Source: Euryodendron excelsum
Taxonomy: Eukaryota > Streptophyta > Magnoliopsida > Ericales > Pentaphylacaceae
Direction of reading: 5' to 3'
DNA length: 64,000 nucleotides
NCBI GenBank assembly: GCA_033060915.1
Contig: CM065393.1
Location: 2,987,001-3,051,000 of the forward strand
Made by a program: the position numbers and the translations under genes
Notes under the pieces: generated by a model
The model's database searches: none
What the model saw: the letters and a program-made list of their open reading frames with translations, nothing else
Told to the model about the DNA's origin: nothing
Shown here: positions 36,352 to 48,249 of the stretch, in pieces
Numbering within the stretch: the stretch's first letter is position 1
Layout: every line of letters starts with the position of its first letter

Positions 36352-38361
36352 AACTCGCAACCCAGCCCTGTCCCAAATCCGCATCATTGTGAGAGAGAGG
36401 GAAGCTAACATATAATGCCAAAAATTATTCAGTGCTCTTATAATAATATAATAATAGTCATTTTTATTTCACCGTCTACTTAAATCAAATACTTTTACTT
36501 AATGGGAGTGGGACTCACCCAATAGAAGTAGTGGATAACGCCAAGTAGCAGTCCAATAGCACTCAATAACTTCCCTACTATTGGCCCGTACCCATCAGCC
36601 AGGTTGTGATCACCACACAATCATTCGTGCCCACTTGCCGAGTTTCTGGCAAGTTAAAGATCCCACGCGGCGTGTCGGCCACCAAGCACTCAAAGCTTCG
36701 GGGCTTTTAAGTGCATGGTGCTTGCAATTCACAAGGACTGGCCTCCAGTTTCTACTCTACGGGAGAGTTTTTTTTTTTTTTTTTTTTTATTCAATAGTTT
36801 TGGTGTTCGGTAAGTTTTCGTGCACCATTTTAATTAAAAAATAATATAGTTACGATTTTGTTTATCAGAATTTCATTATGGATAAATGCAAATAAATTTT
36901 ACATGTGTTAAATAATGTGAACTCTATCTCCTTGTGTTTATTCGCGTTAAAAATTTTATAAAAGTAGTTGGTAACTTTAGCATTAATCTTATTAATTTCG
37001 AACTTTGTATAATTCTTCTGTCTCACACAAATTAAATAATTACGAAATTAAAAATTCTAAACGATTCCAAAATGTTAATAGCACCTAAAAATTTCAAACC
37101 TCAATGCCCCGTGTCAACCCTTGGAATTCTCCCCACTTACAAAACTCAGCCGAGGGACTTCGGATGAATAATTGGGCGGCCTAAAGTCCTCCTCAACCCG
37201 TCTCAAATTTGATTCAGGTTGTCTCCAATTCGGTGCCTTCAAAATTTCTTTTGAGATACTATACACACATAAAATTTATACAGAATTTTTCATCAAAAGA
37301 ATGAATTAGAGTCATTCACTTAATTAAAAAAATGTCAATGTTATATTATTTTTGTAAGATTTTTTTGTACAAGTTTTATAAATAGATAACATTTTCGATT
37401 CAAAAGTAATATGTTATCCCTCACCTAGAGAAATTATTTAAAGCAGCAACACCATGTATCTTTGCTCCTCTAGAGTAAGCCTTTTACTAGGTGAAATATG
37501 AACTCCACATAATACAGAGAATCCAACAGCTATATAAAGAGTAGAATAAGAATAACATGATGCTTCAAAAGCACTGAATAAATTTTTCACTTAGTGCAAG
37601 TAGTCCAATCATAAACGACACATTTCATACGAGTCACATGTCATCCAGAAGCACCGATTAATTTTTCCACTTAGTGCTATTTGTCCAATCATAGAAGACG
37701 CATTTCATACGAGTCAAATTACCTGACACGGGTTTGACACGGTATCTTTCAAAACTCAATCCTTTGTTTTGTGGCTGACTGTCTAAATTTGAAATTCTTT
37801 TAAAATCTCTGGGTTGTAAACCATGGGCTAAATTCTATTTATCGACTTGATTAGTATCTTTTAGCTCTAAACGATCCTTGGCATTATCTTTTTTCCAAAG
37901 TTTAAACAGACTGTCACACAATCTTGCTCTATGTTTTTTGCTAATTATGTTCCAGCATTTCGTTCCATGTTACCTTATTTAGAAACTCAATGGTCTTATA
38001 ATTTTCTTGGATTATCTTTCAAATTCCATGTTTTGGTTTACTGTATTTATAGGGCCAAGGGGCCAATGCCCCCATAATATTCAAGAAATTTCATTATATA
38101 TATTATAGACCAAGGCTCAAAAATATTTAAATAGTAAAATGGCCCGCTAATATTCAAGAAATCTCATTATATATGTCATAGACCAACGCCCAAAACAATT
38201 TAAAAAGTGAAATGACCCTCTCATGCTAAAAACAAACACAAAATATTTAGTATGTGTTTAAGCCTAAAGAATTCTAAATAATAAAATGACTCCTTTACCT
38301 GAGTAATCTACATTGTGGCCCAAGGTGCATAATTACCTATGCCCAAATATTTTTGTATATT
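36352..38361. promoter_or_regulatory. HKT upstream region with two tandem duplications
   Basis: No gene lies here. A T-tract is at 36769-36788. At 37561-37716 an imperfect tandem duplication with a period of about 80 bp repeats AAGCACTGAATAAATTTTTCAC and CCAATCATAAACGACACATT. At 38071-38225 a second one, period about 73 bp, repeats TAATATTCAAGAAATTTCAT. They lie about 1.3-1.5 and 1.8-2.0 kb upstream of the start codon. Regulatory function is not shown by the sequence. Confidence 0.55.
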
Positions 38362-38720
38362 AAGGGCCCGTTTGGGAGGATCTTTTCTGCCTAAATAAGC
38401 TGCTTAAAAAAAAAAAAAGAATAAGCTAACTTAAAAAAAGCTTGATTGGGGTGTTTGGTAACTTGTTGAAAAAACTAATTTTTTGCTAGTTTTAATTAGG
38501 CTAGTTGACACTTTTTTTTTATTTACTTTATCTACTTTTTTAATGTAAAAAATAATATTACCCTTAAGGCAGTGACAGTGGTAAGTGGCGGCAACAATAG
38601 TGGTTGGTAGTGGTGGTGGGTGGAGGCGACTGTAGTTGGTAGTGGCCGCGATGACAGTGGTGGGTGGGGTGGTGGCGACTATGGTGGTGGGGATGGTGGG
38701 TGGCAATGGCAGTTGGTGTT
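38362..38720. other. MITE-like and GGT-rich low-complexity DNA
   Basis: Begins with GGGCCCGTTTGGGAGGATC, a sequence typical of termini of plant hAT-type MITEs, followed by A- and T-rich arms (38405-38545). From 38570 to 38710 the DNA is a degenerate GGTGGTGG/GGCGAC low-complexity stretch. A matching second terminus was not found. A frame through the GGT-rich part on the minus strand is an artefact of composition. Confidence 0.4.
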
Positions 38721-39733
38721 GATAGATTGAATTCTTATATTGAGATAGACACAAAAGGTTGGCAAATGGAGCTGTTAATGTTGTAACGTGCTTCCTGTCC
38801 ATGTGGTCTTTTGATGCTAATGTGCTTCCTGTCCATGTGGTGAAAGCTTTGGCAAGCAACAATTAGGAATAGCAATGGGGCGGGATCGGGACAGGTTTGT
38901 CCCAACCCTATCCCACCCCCATTAGGAAAATCCTCCCCCTCCCCTATCCCAAACCCATGGCGGGTTGTGACTCAAAACCCCTCTCCCACCCCCACGCCCA
39001 CCCCGCCTAGCCCAGCCCATTTAAAGATAATGGGTTCGGGTTAATTGGGTTCGGGTTAATTGGGTTCAGAGCGGGTTCACCCTGTTTAAAAACTGTTTTG
39101 AGCCCAGGCCCAAAATTTCAAAATTTCCCCCAATAACCAATAAAAAAAATATAACATGTTGATGAATACAACCATAAAAATGAAAAAAAAAAAAAAAAAA
39201 AATCCAATACACTACCATAATGTTTACCTAATATAATAACATTAGTCATCAAACAGAGAGCAAAACAAAGAACCATCCCCAAAATAGCATCTCAATAGCA
39301 TTCAGTGCCAACAGAGAGCAGAACCAACAAACAAAGAGTAATTTTGGAACCAACAAACAGAAACAATGACAACACCAAAAAATAAAGCTAAAAGGCATCA
39401 AGATCTCGATCCATCTCAATAACATTCAGTACCACAATCATTATTTTGGAGAATATACCACTAACTATCCAGCCTACCAGAATTTGTGCCTACATTATAA
39501 ACAAACAAAATTATAGTTTATATAAACACTTCAAAACAATGATAAAATTCCTTAATAACTATTTACCTTAGTAAGAACAAATGGGTGCAATACAACTTTA
39601 CACCGAATCAGAGTCATCTTCAATCGTAGATGTACAACTTGATACCTTTGTTGAAGAAGAAGTACATATGCAAGTGACATATAATTTCATTATGCATCTA
39701 TGTGTATTAAAAAATCAAACAAACAAAATAATT

Positions 39734-40396
39734 TTATATGTTTAAATTAGTACCTTCAATTTCATTGTGCAACCAGTTTTGTGCACACATCAAAGCTTTC
39801 AAAGTATTATGAGTTAGGCGACTATAATGAGGAGTAATCACCCAACCACTCGTGCTAAATGCTGACTTTGATGCAACAGTGGACATAGGAATGGCCAAAA
39901 TATCTCGGGCCATTAATTGTAAAGTAGGATACTTCAACCCGTTTGTATTTCACCAATTCAAAACATCAAAATCAGAAGTACGAGGCAAAACACTTTCTTC
40001 CAAGTAATGATCTAACTCAGATTTTACATGAATTATTTTTGAAGTACGATGAGTCACAAACATAACAAACTTAGACAATAGATCCCTCTCCTCAACGGTA
40101 ACTTCAGAATGGCTTTTAGATGAACTAGTCCCACTAGATCCAACTTCTTTATTTGATTTAAGCTTCATTTGGTATTCTTTAAGCATATCATAACAAGTTT
40201 TCCAAACTTTATCAATTTTCCTTTTCGATTTACAACCATAAATGATAGGAAAATAATATTCCATGATCATCATTTTGTACCTAAGAACTAAGACAACTGC
40301 TACCGCCATCACGACATGGAACACACTCCAATATTTTTTAAAATTTTCCATCATATTTGTTGCCATCCTTCTAATGATATCAATTTCATCAAGCAT
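39734..40396 (-). pseudogene. hAT transposase, C-terminal fragment
   Basis: Two abutting minus-strand frames. The upstream one (40396-39950) contains the region before the dimerisation domain of RICESLEEPER/ZBED-type hAT transposases (MATNMMENFKKYWSVFHVVM and PIIYGCKSKRKIDKVWKTCY). The downstream one (39937-39734) is the hAT dimerisation domain (YPTLQLMARDILAIPMSTVA, SKSAFSTSG). They were one frame: a TGG Trp codon has become TGA between them (about 39948). The catalytic first half and BED zinc finger are absent, so this copy could move only with transposase from elsewhere. Confidence 0.85.
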
Positions 40397-40823
40397 CTAC
40401 ACAAACAATGCTTTCCTAACCTCACATATTTTTGAAAAATAACAATTAGACGTGGGATATTTATTTTGGAAGAACAATTCAGTCACATTATAGAACAAGT
40501 AAGTTCAAATAGAATTCTCATGAACTAGCAATAGCATTAGATAATTTTGATAAGTACCATCCCAATTAAGACAGAATTGCTGAAAAGGGTACTCACATTA
40601 TATAAACAAGCAAGTTCAAATAGATCAAATAACATATTCCTCATATCAGTGACCAACAACGTGACCATCAAAACTAACACTCTATTTGACCATGGAAAGA
40701 AATCAGATTATATGTTTCCTTACGAAAAATAAACAATAATAAAAGTGATTACTAGAACCCTCAGAGATGAATAACACAATAATAGAAGTGATTACTAGAA
40801 CCCTAAGAGATTAATAGAACAAT

Positions 40824-42506
40824 TGTTGGCCTAAAAGGCAATCCAAGAGGAGAGTGAATTGGGTTTCTTATAAATTAAAGTAATTAAAATCAATTAAAAA
40901 TAATCTAATTAATGGAACAGTAGCTCAATATGTATGCAATGCAAAATAAACAATAATGAAGTGAAAAACAGAGTACAAGGAGGCACACCAAGAATTACCG
41001 AGGTTCAACCACAATTTATGGTCTACATCCTCACTCCAAGATTCCCTTGAAGTTTTCTTCCACTATATAATCTCCAATTATAAAGTTGATGCTGATTTTC
41101 AAAGTGCTTAGCTAACTTTTACACAAGAACTCCTTCCCGAGTTCTTCCAGCCACCAAGTAGTTTTGTCCAAGATGCACTTCAACTTACAAGTATTTTTTT
41201 TTTTACAAGAGTACACTCCAACTCTCTTTTACAAGTATATGAAGGATATACAAAAGAAATAAAAACTCTATATCAAGAGTAAATGACAATTGAATAGCTT
41301 ACTAACTACAACTGTGAAGGCAAAGAGAATTTTTAGATTTTTAGCTCAATTAATCAATGAATGTTGTATCTCTTGTCCATAAATGCATTTGGAGGCTTAT
41401 ATATAAATTCCTGAATTGATTTCACCCGTTAGAGGCTATTAGAGTTTCATTAAATGCGCTCACACTTCAATATAACGTTTAAAAATATAGTCGTTAGTCC
41501 CTAAGTATTGACACTTGCCTTCCATATGTTGACACATCAAGTTTGCATTCTTTAGATTTTGTCTACTGTCTTCATATGTCGACACTTCAACCTCATGTGT
41601 CGACATATCCAGTCTGCATTTCCCAGAGTGTGTCCACTGTCTTCATGTGTTGATACTTCAACCTCATGTGTCGACACATCACGCAAAAACTGCCCTTCAT
41701 GCTTTTCTTGATCAGTTTAGTTTCAAATAATCTGGGGATGTTCCTTAATGGATCTTCTCTTTAAGGTGTAATGTTCTCCAAAAACACTCGAGATGTTCAA
41801 GGAGTTTTCTCTTTGAGGTATGATGATAGATCAAAGTCTTTAATCCTTTAAATATGTCTTCCATTCAATTTTGGATTGAATTGATGTTCATATTATCTTT
41901 GCTGTCTAGTTGCCAAATTTCTTTTCATTGAAGCCGAGTTCCTCTTCTTCATTTTCTAGATCTTTCTATTTGCTGCTAATGTTCTTTTCACCCATGTAGA
42001 GCTTTATATACATGATGTCAATTTCTTCTTCTTTAGGATCACTTAATTAGAGGCTTGATGAAGTTTACTTTTAAGTACTCTCAATGTATATCATTTTTCT
42101 TGAATCTTCACAGCTTTGATGTAGTTCTTATTTATATTCTTTATAAAAATTTTGCAGACACGATGAATCCTCTTCTTGAACACCTCTAATCTCTTTGAAT
42201 TCAAGTCATATTCATTTAATCTTTTCACACTTAATGAAGTTTTCCTTTGAGCACCTTCAATCTCTTCAAATGCAAATCATCTGTTTGAAGTTCAAGTGGG
42301 TGCAATTGCTCTGTTTTGGTGCATGGCTTGACTTTTGGTGCATTACTTGAGCTTATAAGTGTTGTGCATCCATTTCGATATGAATTAGACTTTACATCAA
42401 ACTTTAAGTCTAAATTATAATCCTTATTAATCTGCACACTAATTGAATGCATTAGTAAACTAACACAAGATTTAGTTATCATCAAAATCAAGGTGTAGAG
42501 TCAACA
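40824..42506 (-). repeat. 3' LTR of the copia element
   Basis: In plus coordinates it runs from TGTTGGCC to GAGTCAACA. It has TGTCGACA-type palindromes at about 41510-41690 and a TATA-like TTATATATAAATT at 41397. The right border is set by the adjacent polypurine tract. Confidence 0.9.
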
Positions 42507-42521
42507 ATCTCTCCCTTTTTG
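42507..42521 (-). other. Polypurine tract
   Basis: On the minus strand AAAAAGGGAGAGAT directly precedes the 3' LTR start (TGTTGACTC). This is the plus-strand priming site for reverse transcription. Confidence 0.85.
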
Positions 42522-43177
42522 ATGATGACAAAACCTTTCCAAAAATAGACAATATATAAAATGAAAAATGGAATCAAAGTTCTTACCAGAGAAAACTCCC
42601 TCTTTGTTTTGCAACTGATGCTTCCAAGCCAAAAATATCTTTTTGTTTGTTCAAAAAAAACAGATCTCAACTTTCAAAAAGAATTCTTATCAATCACTTT
42701 CATAACAAGTTAAGGGAAACAAAATCTTTTATCCTGTTACTCCTCCTAAGAACATGCTCTATATAGATTTTAGCAATTGTCCATTAATTAACAATAATCA
42801 TCATTCATCATTTCCATTCATTGTGTTTTAAGTTTTTCTCCCCTTTTTAGTCAATTCATTAAAAAGAGATAAATAAATGTATAGCAAAGATAGATACAAT
42901 AGTAAAAAAAATCTTATAATAAGATAAATTGTATAATCAGGAAAGCAAGCAAAGCAATCAAGTAACAAGGCCTTAAGTTGCAATAACAGAGTCAGATTCA
43001 TTAATTACAAAAAATTAGACAGTCATGATTCACAAAGCATTACAAACAAAAAATTGTCTTTGAAGATGACAGGCCATCCTTTAACAAAAATGCATACATG
43101 TGCAAATATGATAGTGCAAATGCAATATGAAAGTGCAAACAAAAGATGGATAGGGAGAGAGGTATGGAGAGGAGAGA

Positions 43178-44605
43178 TCAGTGGGGAGAGGCTGGCGATA
43201 AGCGGGTTAGTTCAGCTGGATTAGAGGTAGTGTTGGAAGGACTAGGTCTGTACCTCGGCCGCAGACTATATCTTAGTCTTCCCGATGATCTAGAGACTGG
43301 GACAGGAGATGTGGCTTTCTTAGTTTGACCAGCTCGCTTTATTTTGCTATCAGAAAAGCTATTTCTAGATTCATCCTCTGTTCCTTCTTCTGTGTCCATT
43401 TCGGAATCTTCTATTTATGCCTCTTCTTCTTGGTTAGCTGCTTGTCTAACATTGTCAATTACTTGTTCTGCTGGCTTTGCTTGTTCACTGGCTTCTTTTT
43501 CTTCTTCTTCTTCTTCTTCAACAGCAATCCATTGAGCTTTCTTCAATAGATTCACATCTTTCTTAAAACTTTTTAACTATTCAATCCATTGTCAACTTTT
43601 TGGTTCATGCTATGAATCATATCCAGTAGATTTTCCATGAATTCTTCAACATGGGTAGCCTTTAGAGATTGTGCTAAGGGTATTCTAGGTCCAGAAGCAG
43701 ATGTTCTCCCACGTGGAGTGCTATCAAGTGCAACTTTTGAAGGTCTGAGAACCCATTGGCCATTCACTTTCTTATACCCCATCCTGCCCAGTGTATACTT
43801 GTTGTATTCATCACTATATGGGTTAGATCTTCTGTAGTTTTCATCTAATAAGTCCACTTGAAAGTGCTTAAAAATTTTGGTAAGCAACATACCATAAAGT
43901 AGATTTTTGGCAGAGATGGTGGAGGTATGGGCTATGGTTGTGAGGATGTATTAGGAAATATCAATTTTGGTATTTGTTAGGAAAGCCCATGAGAAGAACA
44001 TATCACTTTCACTCACATGCTCAAAACTTCCAACTTTGGGTAGAAAAATTTTGGAGACAAAGTTGTGTACCAACCTTAGTTCTATTAGTAAGTCAGGCAT
44101 ATCTTGATCATAAAGGACGTATAGTTGTTCTCTTCTGGTTATGTTTCCAAAATACATTTCTCCACCATATTCGATGCCCATAATTTCAGATAAGGTGTAC
44201 TCATTTAGAGTAATCTGTACCCTCTTCACATAACTAGTCAATTCCACATTTCCAACCTTCTTCGATAGATTTGAGTAGAAATGCATAACCAATTTAGGGT
44301 ATACATTCTCTCGAATCAGAGTGAAGGGTTTCCATCCCAGGCTAGTGAGGGTGTGAGGAAATTCAAAGTTCTCATTCTCAAAATACTAATAATTAATCCA
44401 TCGTCCAACCAGAATTATAGAAAGAGAGAAAGTGTTTAGAAACCTATCTTGAGCCATTTCATCTTTGAAGTGTATAGTATCCCAGTCATCATGATCTGAC
44501 GAGCTTTCTTCAATTGATTCTTGAGACGATATTCCATCCTTTTTCCTTTTCTGACTCCTAGTAGAAACTCTTGTAGGGTTCTAATCGAATTTAGGAGCTA
44601 TTTTG
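43178..44605 (-). pseudogene. ORF3 of the copia element: env-like / plant transposon-protein domain
   Basis: The frame begins near 44603 (ATG now ATA), followed by a basic RSQKRKKD stretch and an acidic serine-rich segment. The domain often annotated in plants as putative plant transposon protein or envelope-like protein follows: VMHFYSNLSKKVGNVELTSY (44289-44230), an RILGI-like EIMGIEYGG, and YGMLLTKIFKHFQVDLLDEN (about 43896-43837). A Glu-rich run (about 43495-43530) and a basic Ser/Pro tail (to 43178) end it. In-frame stops replace a residue near 44390 and interrupt at 43950 and 43420, so it is dead. No clear transmembrane segment supports a true envelope. It lies 0.5 kb downstream of pol and has its own TATA-like module upstream. 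Confidence 0.75.
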
Positions 44606-44810
44606 ATAGTTTGAAGCTTTGAGAGAGATTTGGGGATAGACAGTTAGAGTTTGAGTAAGAAATAGATAAGATATCGATTAGGGTATCGAAAGGGATTGAA
44701 GGAAAAATTTGTGATGAATTGTTGGTGACAGTTGGTTGGTGCGAACAGAGAAGCGAAAAGAGAGAAAGATAGAAAGTTCGAATGTTTGTAAAGTGACTGT
44801 AAATGGGCTG

Positions 44811-44946
44811 TTATAAAATGTATATATAGGCCCAAATCATGTGTCGACACTTGAACTTGATGTATTGACACATGCGTGTTAACAAATCATTTTTGAGTCC
44901 ACTGTCGTGATGTGTCGACACGTGAAAAATGGTGTGTTAACACATG
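44811..44946 (-). promoter_or_regulatory. Candidate internal promoter module upstream of ORF3
   Basis: On the minus strand a TATA-like CCTATATATACA (44819-44830) lies about 215 bp upstream of the ORF3 start. Just upstream of it are GTGTCGACAC (44841-44850), TGTATTGACACA (44861-44872), TGTGTCGACACGTG (44911-44924) and GTGTGTTAACACATG (44932-44946). The same palindromes precede the TATA in the element's LTRs. Promoter activity is inferred, not shown. Confidence 0.55.
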
Positions 44947-45123
44947 CAGCTCGACTGCGTCATATTAAGTTTGAGTGAATTTAGGGGATGGTTTTTCAAT
45001 AGGGAGTGAGAATATGTTCTTTTATGAGTATGTAATGAATTATAAAAGCAAGAAATATAATTCATATACTTTATCGATGCATTTGCTCACATCTAAAACA
45101 CAAATAATATGAAGAACAACAAA

Positions 45124-48100
45124 TCAAGACATAGGATTACTTATTCCTAATTCTCTTCTTATCATGCAGAACACCTCTTCACTCAATGATTTTGTAAAAA
45201 TATGAGCTAATTTTATGTTTGTACTTACAAAATAAAGTTTAAGATCACCCTTTTGCACATAATCTCGTATAAAGTGATATCTAATTTCAATGTGCTTCGT
45301 GCGAGAGTGTTGAATAGAATTTTTGGTCAAGTTTATATCACTAGTATTATCACACTTAATAGGAACATGATTAAACAAGATACCATAATCTTCTAACTGT
45401 TGTTTAATTCATAATACTTGAGCACAACAACTACCAGCTACTACATACTTAGCCTCAGCTGTGGAGAGAGCAATTGAGTTTTGTTTCTTGCTATACCAAG
45501 ACACAATCATGTTGCCTAAGAGTTGACAAGAGCCACTTGTGCTCTTCTTATCAACTCTGCTCCTTGCATAGTCAGCGTCAGTGTAAACAATCAAATTAAA
45601 ACAAGTATCTTTTGGATACCATAATTCAAGGTTCGGTGTATGTTTGAGATAACGAAAAATTCTTTTTATAGCAATAACATGAGATTCTTTCGGATTTGAT
45701 TGAAATCAAGCACACAAGCAAACACTAAACATTATATCTGGCCTACTAGCAATTAGATATAATAAAGAGTCTATCATGGTTCTATAAAGCTTAGTGTTTA
45801 TTGATTTACCTTTCTCATCGTTGTCCAGTTTTGTTGTAGTACTCATTGGAGTACTTATAGGCTTTGCATCTTCCATACCAAACTTTTTGATCAAATCCTT
45901 GATATACTTGACTTGGTTGATAAAGATGTCTTTCTTTGATTACTTGATTTGAAGTCCGAGGTAGTAATTAAGTTTGCCCATCATACTCATCTCGAATTCT
46001 CCCCGCATACACATAGCAAATTCCTTGCAAAGTGACTCATTAGTATCACCAAATATAATATCATCTATATATATTTGTACCAAAAGCATGTCATTATTTT
46101 TTATCTTGATGAAAAGAGTGGTATCTATTTTTTCTCTCGAAAAATATTTTTCAATCAAAAACTTGCTCAATCTTTCATACCAAGCCCTTAGAGCTTGCTT
46201 CAAATCATATAAAGCTTTCGTTAATTTATGAACATGGTTGGGAAACTTTGGATCTTCAAATCCGGGGGGGTTTCTCAACATATACTTCTTTAGTAATAAA
46301 ACCATTTAGAAAAGCACTTTTAACATCCATTTGATATAATTTGAAATCTTTAAAATGTGAAAATGCCATTAACAATCTAATGGCTTCTAATCTAGCTACC
46401 AAAGCATATGTTTCATCAAAATAAATACCTTCCTCTTGGCTATACCCTTGAGCAACAAGTCTTACCTTGTTCCTCACTACAACTCTGGATTCATCCATTT
46501 AATTTCTAAACACCTATTTAGTTCTTATAACTAGATGATTATTAGACTAGGAATAAGGTGCCACACCTCATTCCTTTCAAATTGATTGAATTCCTCTTGC
46601 ATAGCATTAATCCAAAACTGATCATTTTCAGCATCACTAAAACACTTAGGTTCTATTTGTGATAAAAATACAAGATGATTGCATATATTTCTAAGAGATG
46701 ATTGAGCTCTTACTTCTTGTGAAGGATCACCTAAAATTGGTTCCATAGGATGGTTATACACAAACTTCCATTTAGATAGACCTTCATTGATCTTTTGTTG
46801 GCTTGTAGAGGTTTCTTGTACTTCTTTCTCCTTTTGTGCTTCTTCATTTGAGCTCGATTGAATATCTAATCTTTTCATGTTTTGCTCTACTTCATCTACA
46901 TCATCACTTATAATATTTCTAGAAAGAGAGTTATATTCATCAAAAGTGACATGGACTGATTTTTCAACTACTAAAGTCCTCTTATTAAAGACTCTATAAG
47001 CTTTACTATGTATTGAATATCCAAGAAATACAGCCTCGTCAGATTTTGCATCAAACTTACTGAGGTTGTCTTTATTCTTTTTCAATACAAAACACTTGCA
47101 TCCAAAGGCTCTAAAGTATGAGACATTTGGTTTCTTATCTTTCCAAAGCTCATAAGGGATTTTGTTCAAAAATTTTCTAAATAGAATTCGATTTAAAACA
47201 TAACAAGCTGTGTTAACAGCTTCAGCCCAAAAATATTTTGGTAAACCATTTTCACAAAGCATGGTTTTACCCATTTCTTCCAAAACTCAAATTTTTCTCT
47301 CAACAATTCCATTTTGTTGAGGTGTTCTAGGGACTGAAAAATTGTGATCAAAACTATTTTCATCGCAAAACATTTCAAAGGGTTTGCAATTGAATTCCCC
47401 TTCGTGATTAGTCATTATAGAAGTGATTGAAAAACTTTTTCATTTTGAACCTTTCTATAAAATTTTGTGAAGAAAACAATCGTCTCATCCTTGTGAGCTA
47501 AGAAAAATGTCTATGTGAATCTAAAATAATTATCAACGATAACAAGTGCATATTGTTTCCCACCAAGACTTAAAATCCTAGTTGGTCCAAATAAGTCCAT
47601 ATGCAATAGTTGTAGTGGTCTAGAAGTGGTTAACATGTTTAAGGACTTAAAAGAAATGCGAGTTTGTTTTCCCAATTGATAAGCATCGCAAACTCTATCC
47701 TTGTCAAATTTTATTTTTAGAAATCCTTCGACCAAATCATTTTTAGAAACTTTTGGAAGAATGCTCATGCTAATGTGACCAATCTTTTATGCCACAACCA
47801 ACTCTCATCAGTATTCATAGCAGCAAAGTATTCAACTTTGCATGAAGATAAATCATTTAGATAAAAAAATGTATATGTTGCCTTGTTTGTGTCCAGTGAG
47901 AATAGTCTTATTACTTTTGATGTCAATCACATCACATTTAGAGAATACATTTTCAAAAGATTATGTTTAAGTCTTTTAACAAGCAATACATTTTCAATAG
48001 AAGTGGAAGTGTTCTTACCAACACTACCTATACCGATAATCTTCCCTTTACTATTATCTCCAAATGTGACAAATCCTCCATCTTTTGGTGAGAGAGATGT

Positions 48101-48240
48101 GAATTGTATTTTATCTCCTATCATATGTCTTCAGCATCTACTATCTAAGTACCACTGATCTTTCTTGGATTTAGCTTGAAGATATACCTACAAGAGAGTT
48201 TATTTGACTTTAGGTATCCAAACCATCTTAGGTCCTTGGC
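45124..48240 (-). pseudogene. Copia pol: protease, integrase, reverse transcriptase, RNase H (degenerate)
   Basis: Order from the 5' side: protease at about 48170-47930, where D-S-G-C-S-R-H-M reads D-S-R-C-stop-R-H-M; GAG-pre-integrase and integrase (47768-46531), with LQLLHMDLFGPTR carrying the first catalytic Asp, the second Asp changed to Asn (T-N-H-E-G-E-F near 47410), and the Glu kept in QQNGIVER; reverse transcriptase (46498-45940) with LYQMDVKSAFLNG and the YIDDIIFG active site; RNase H (45894-45124) with YTDADYA, ALSTAEAKY and an ending GISNPMS. A G-run at 46263-46269 (C-run on the coding strand) shifts the frame inside the reverse transcriptase, and several TGG codons are now stops. 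The catalytic changes mean no enzyme activity from this copy. Confidence 0.92.
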
Positions 48241-48249
48241 GGTTAGTCC

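Noticed and set aside
38431..38862. 143-aa minus-strand frame rich in Thr and Pro
   Set aside because: It derives from GGT-rich low-complexity DNA; no conservation in the paralogous segment.
43146..43549. Plus-strand frames rich in Ser and Phe
   Set aside because: They are antisense shadows of the Glu/Lys-rich and Ser/Pro tail of the copia ORF3.
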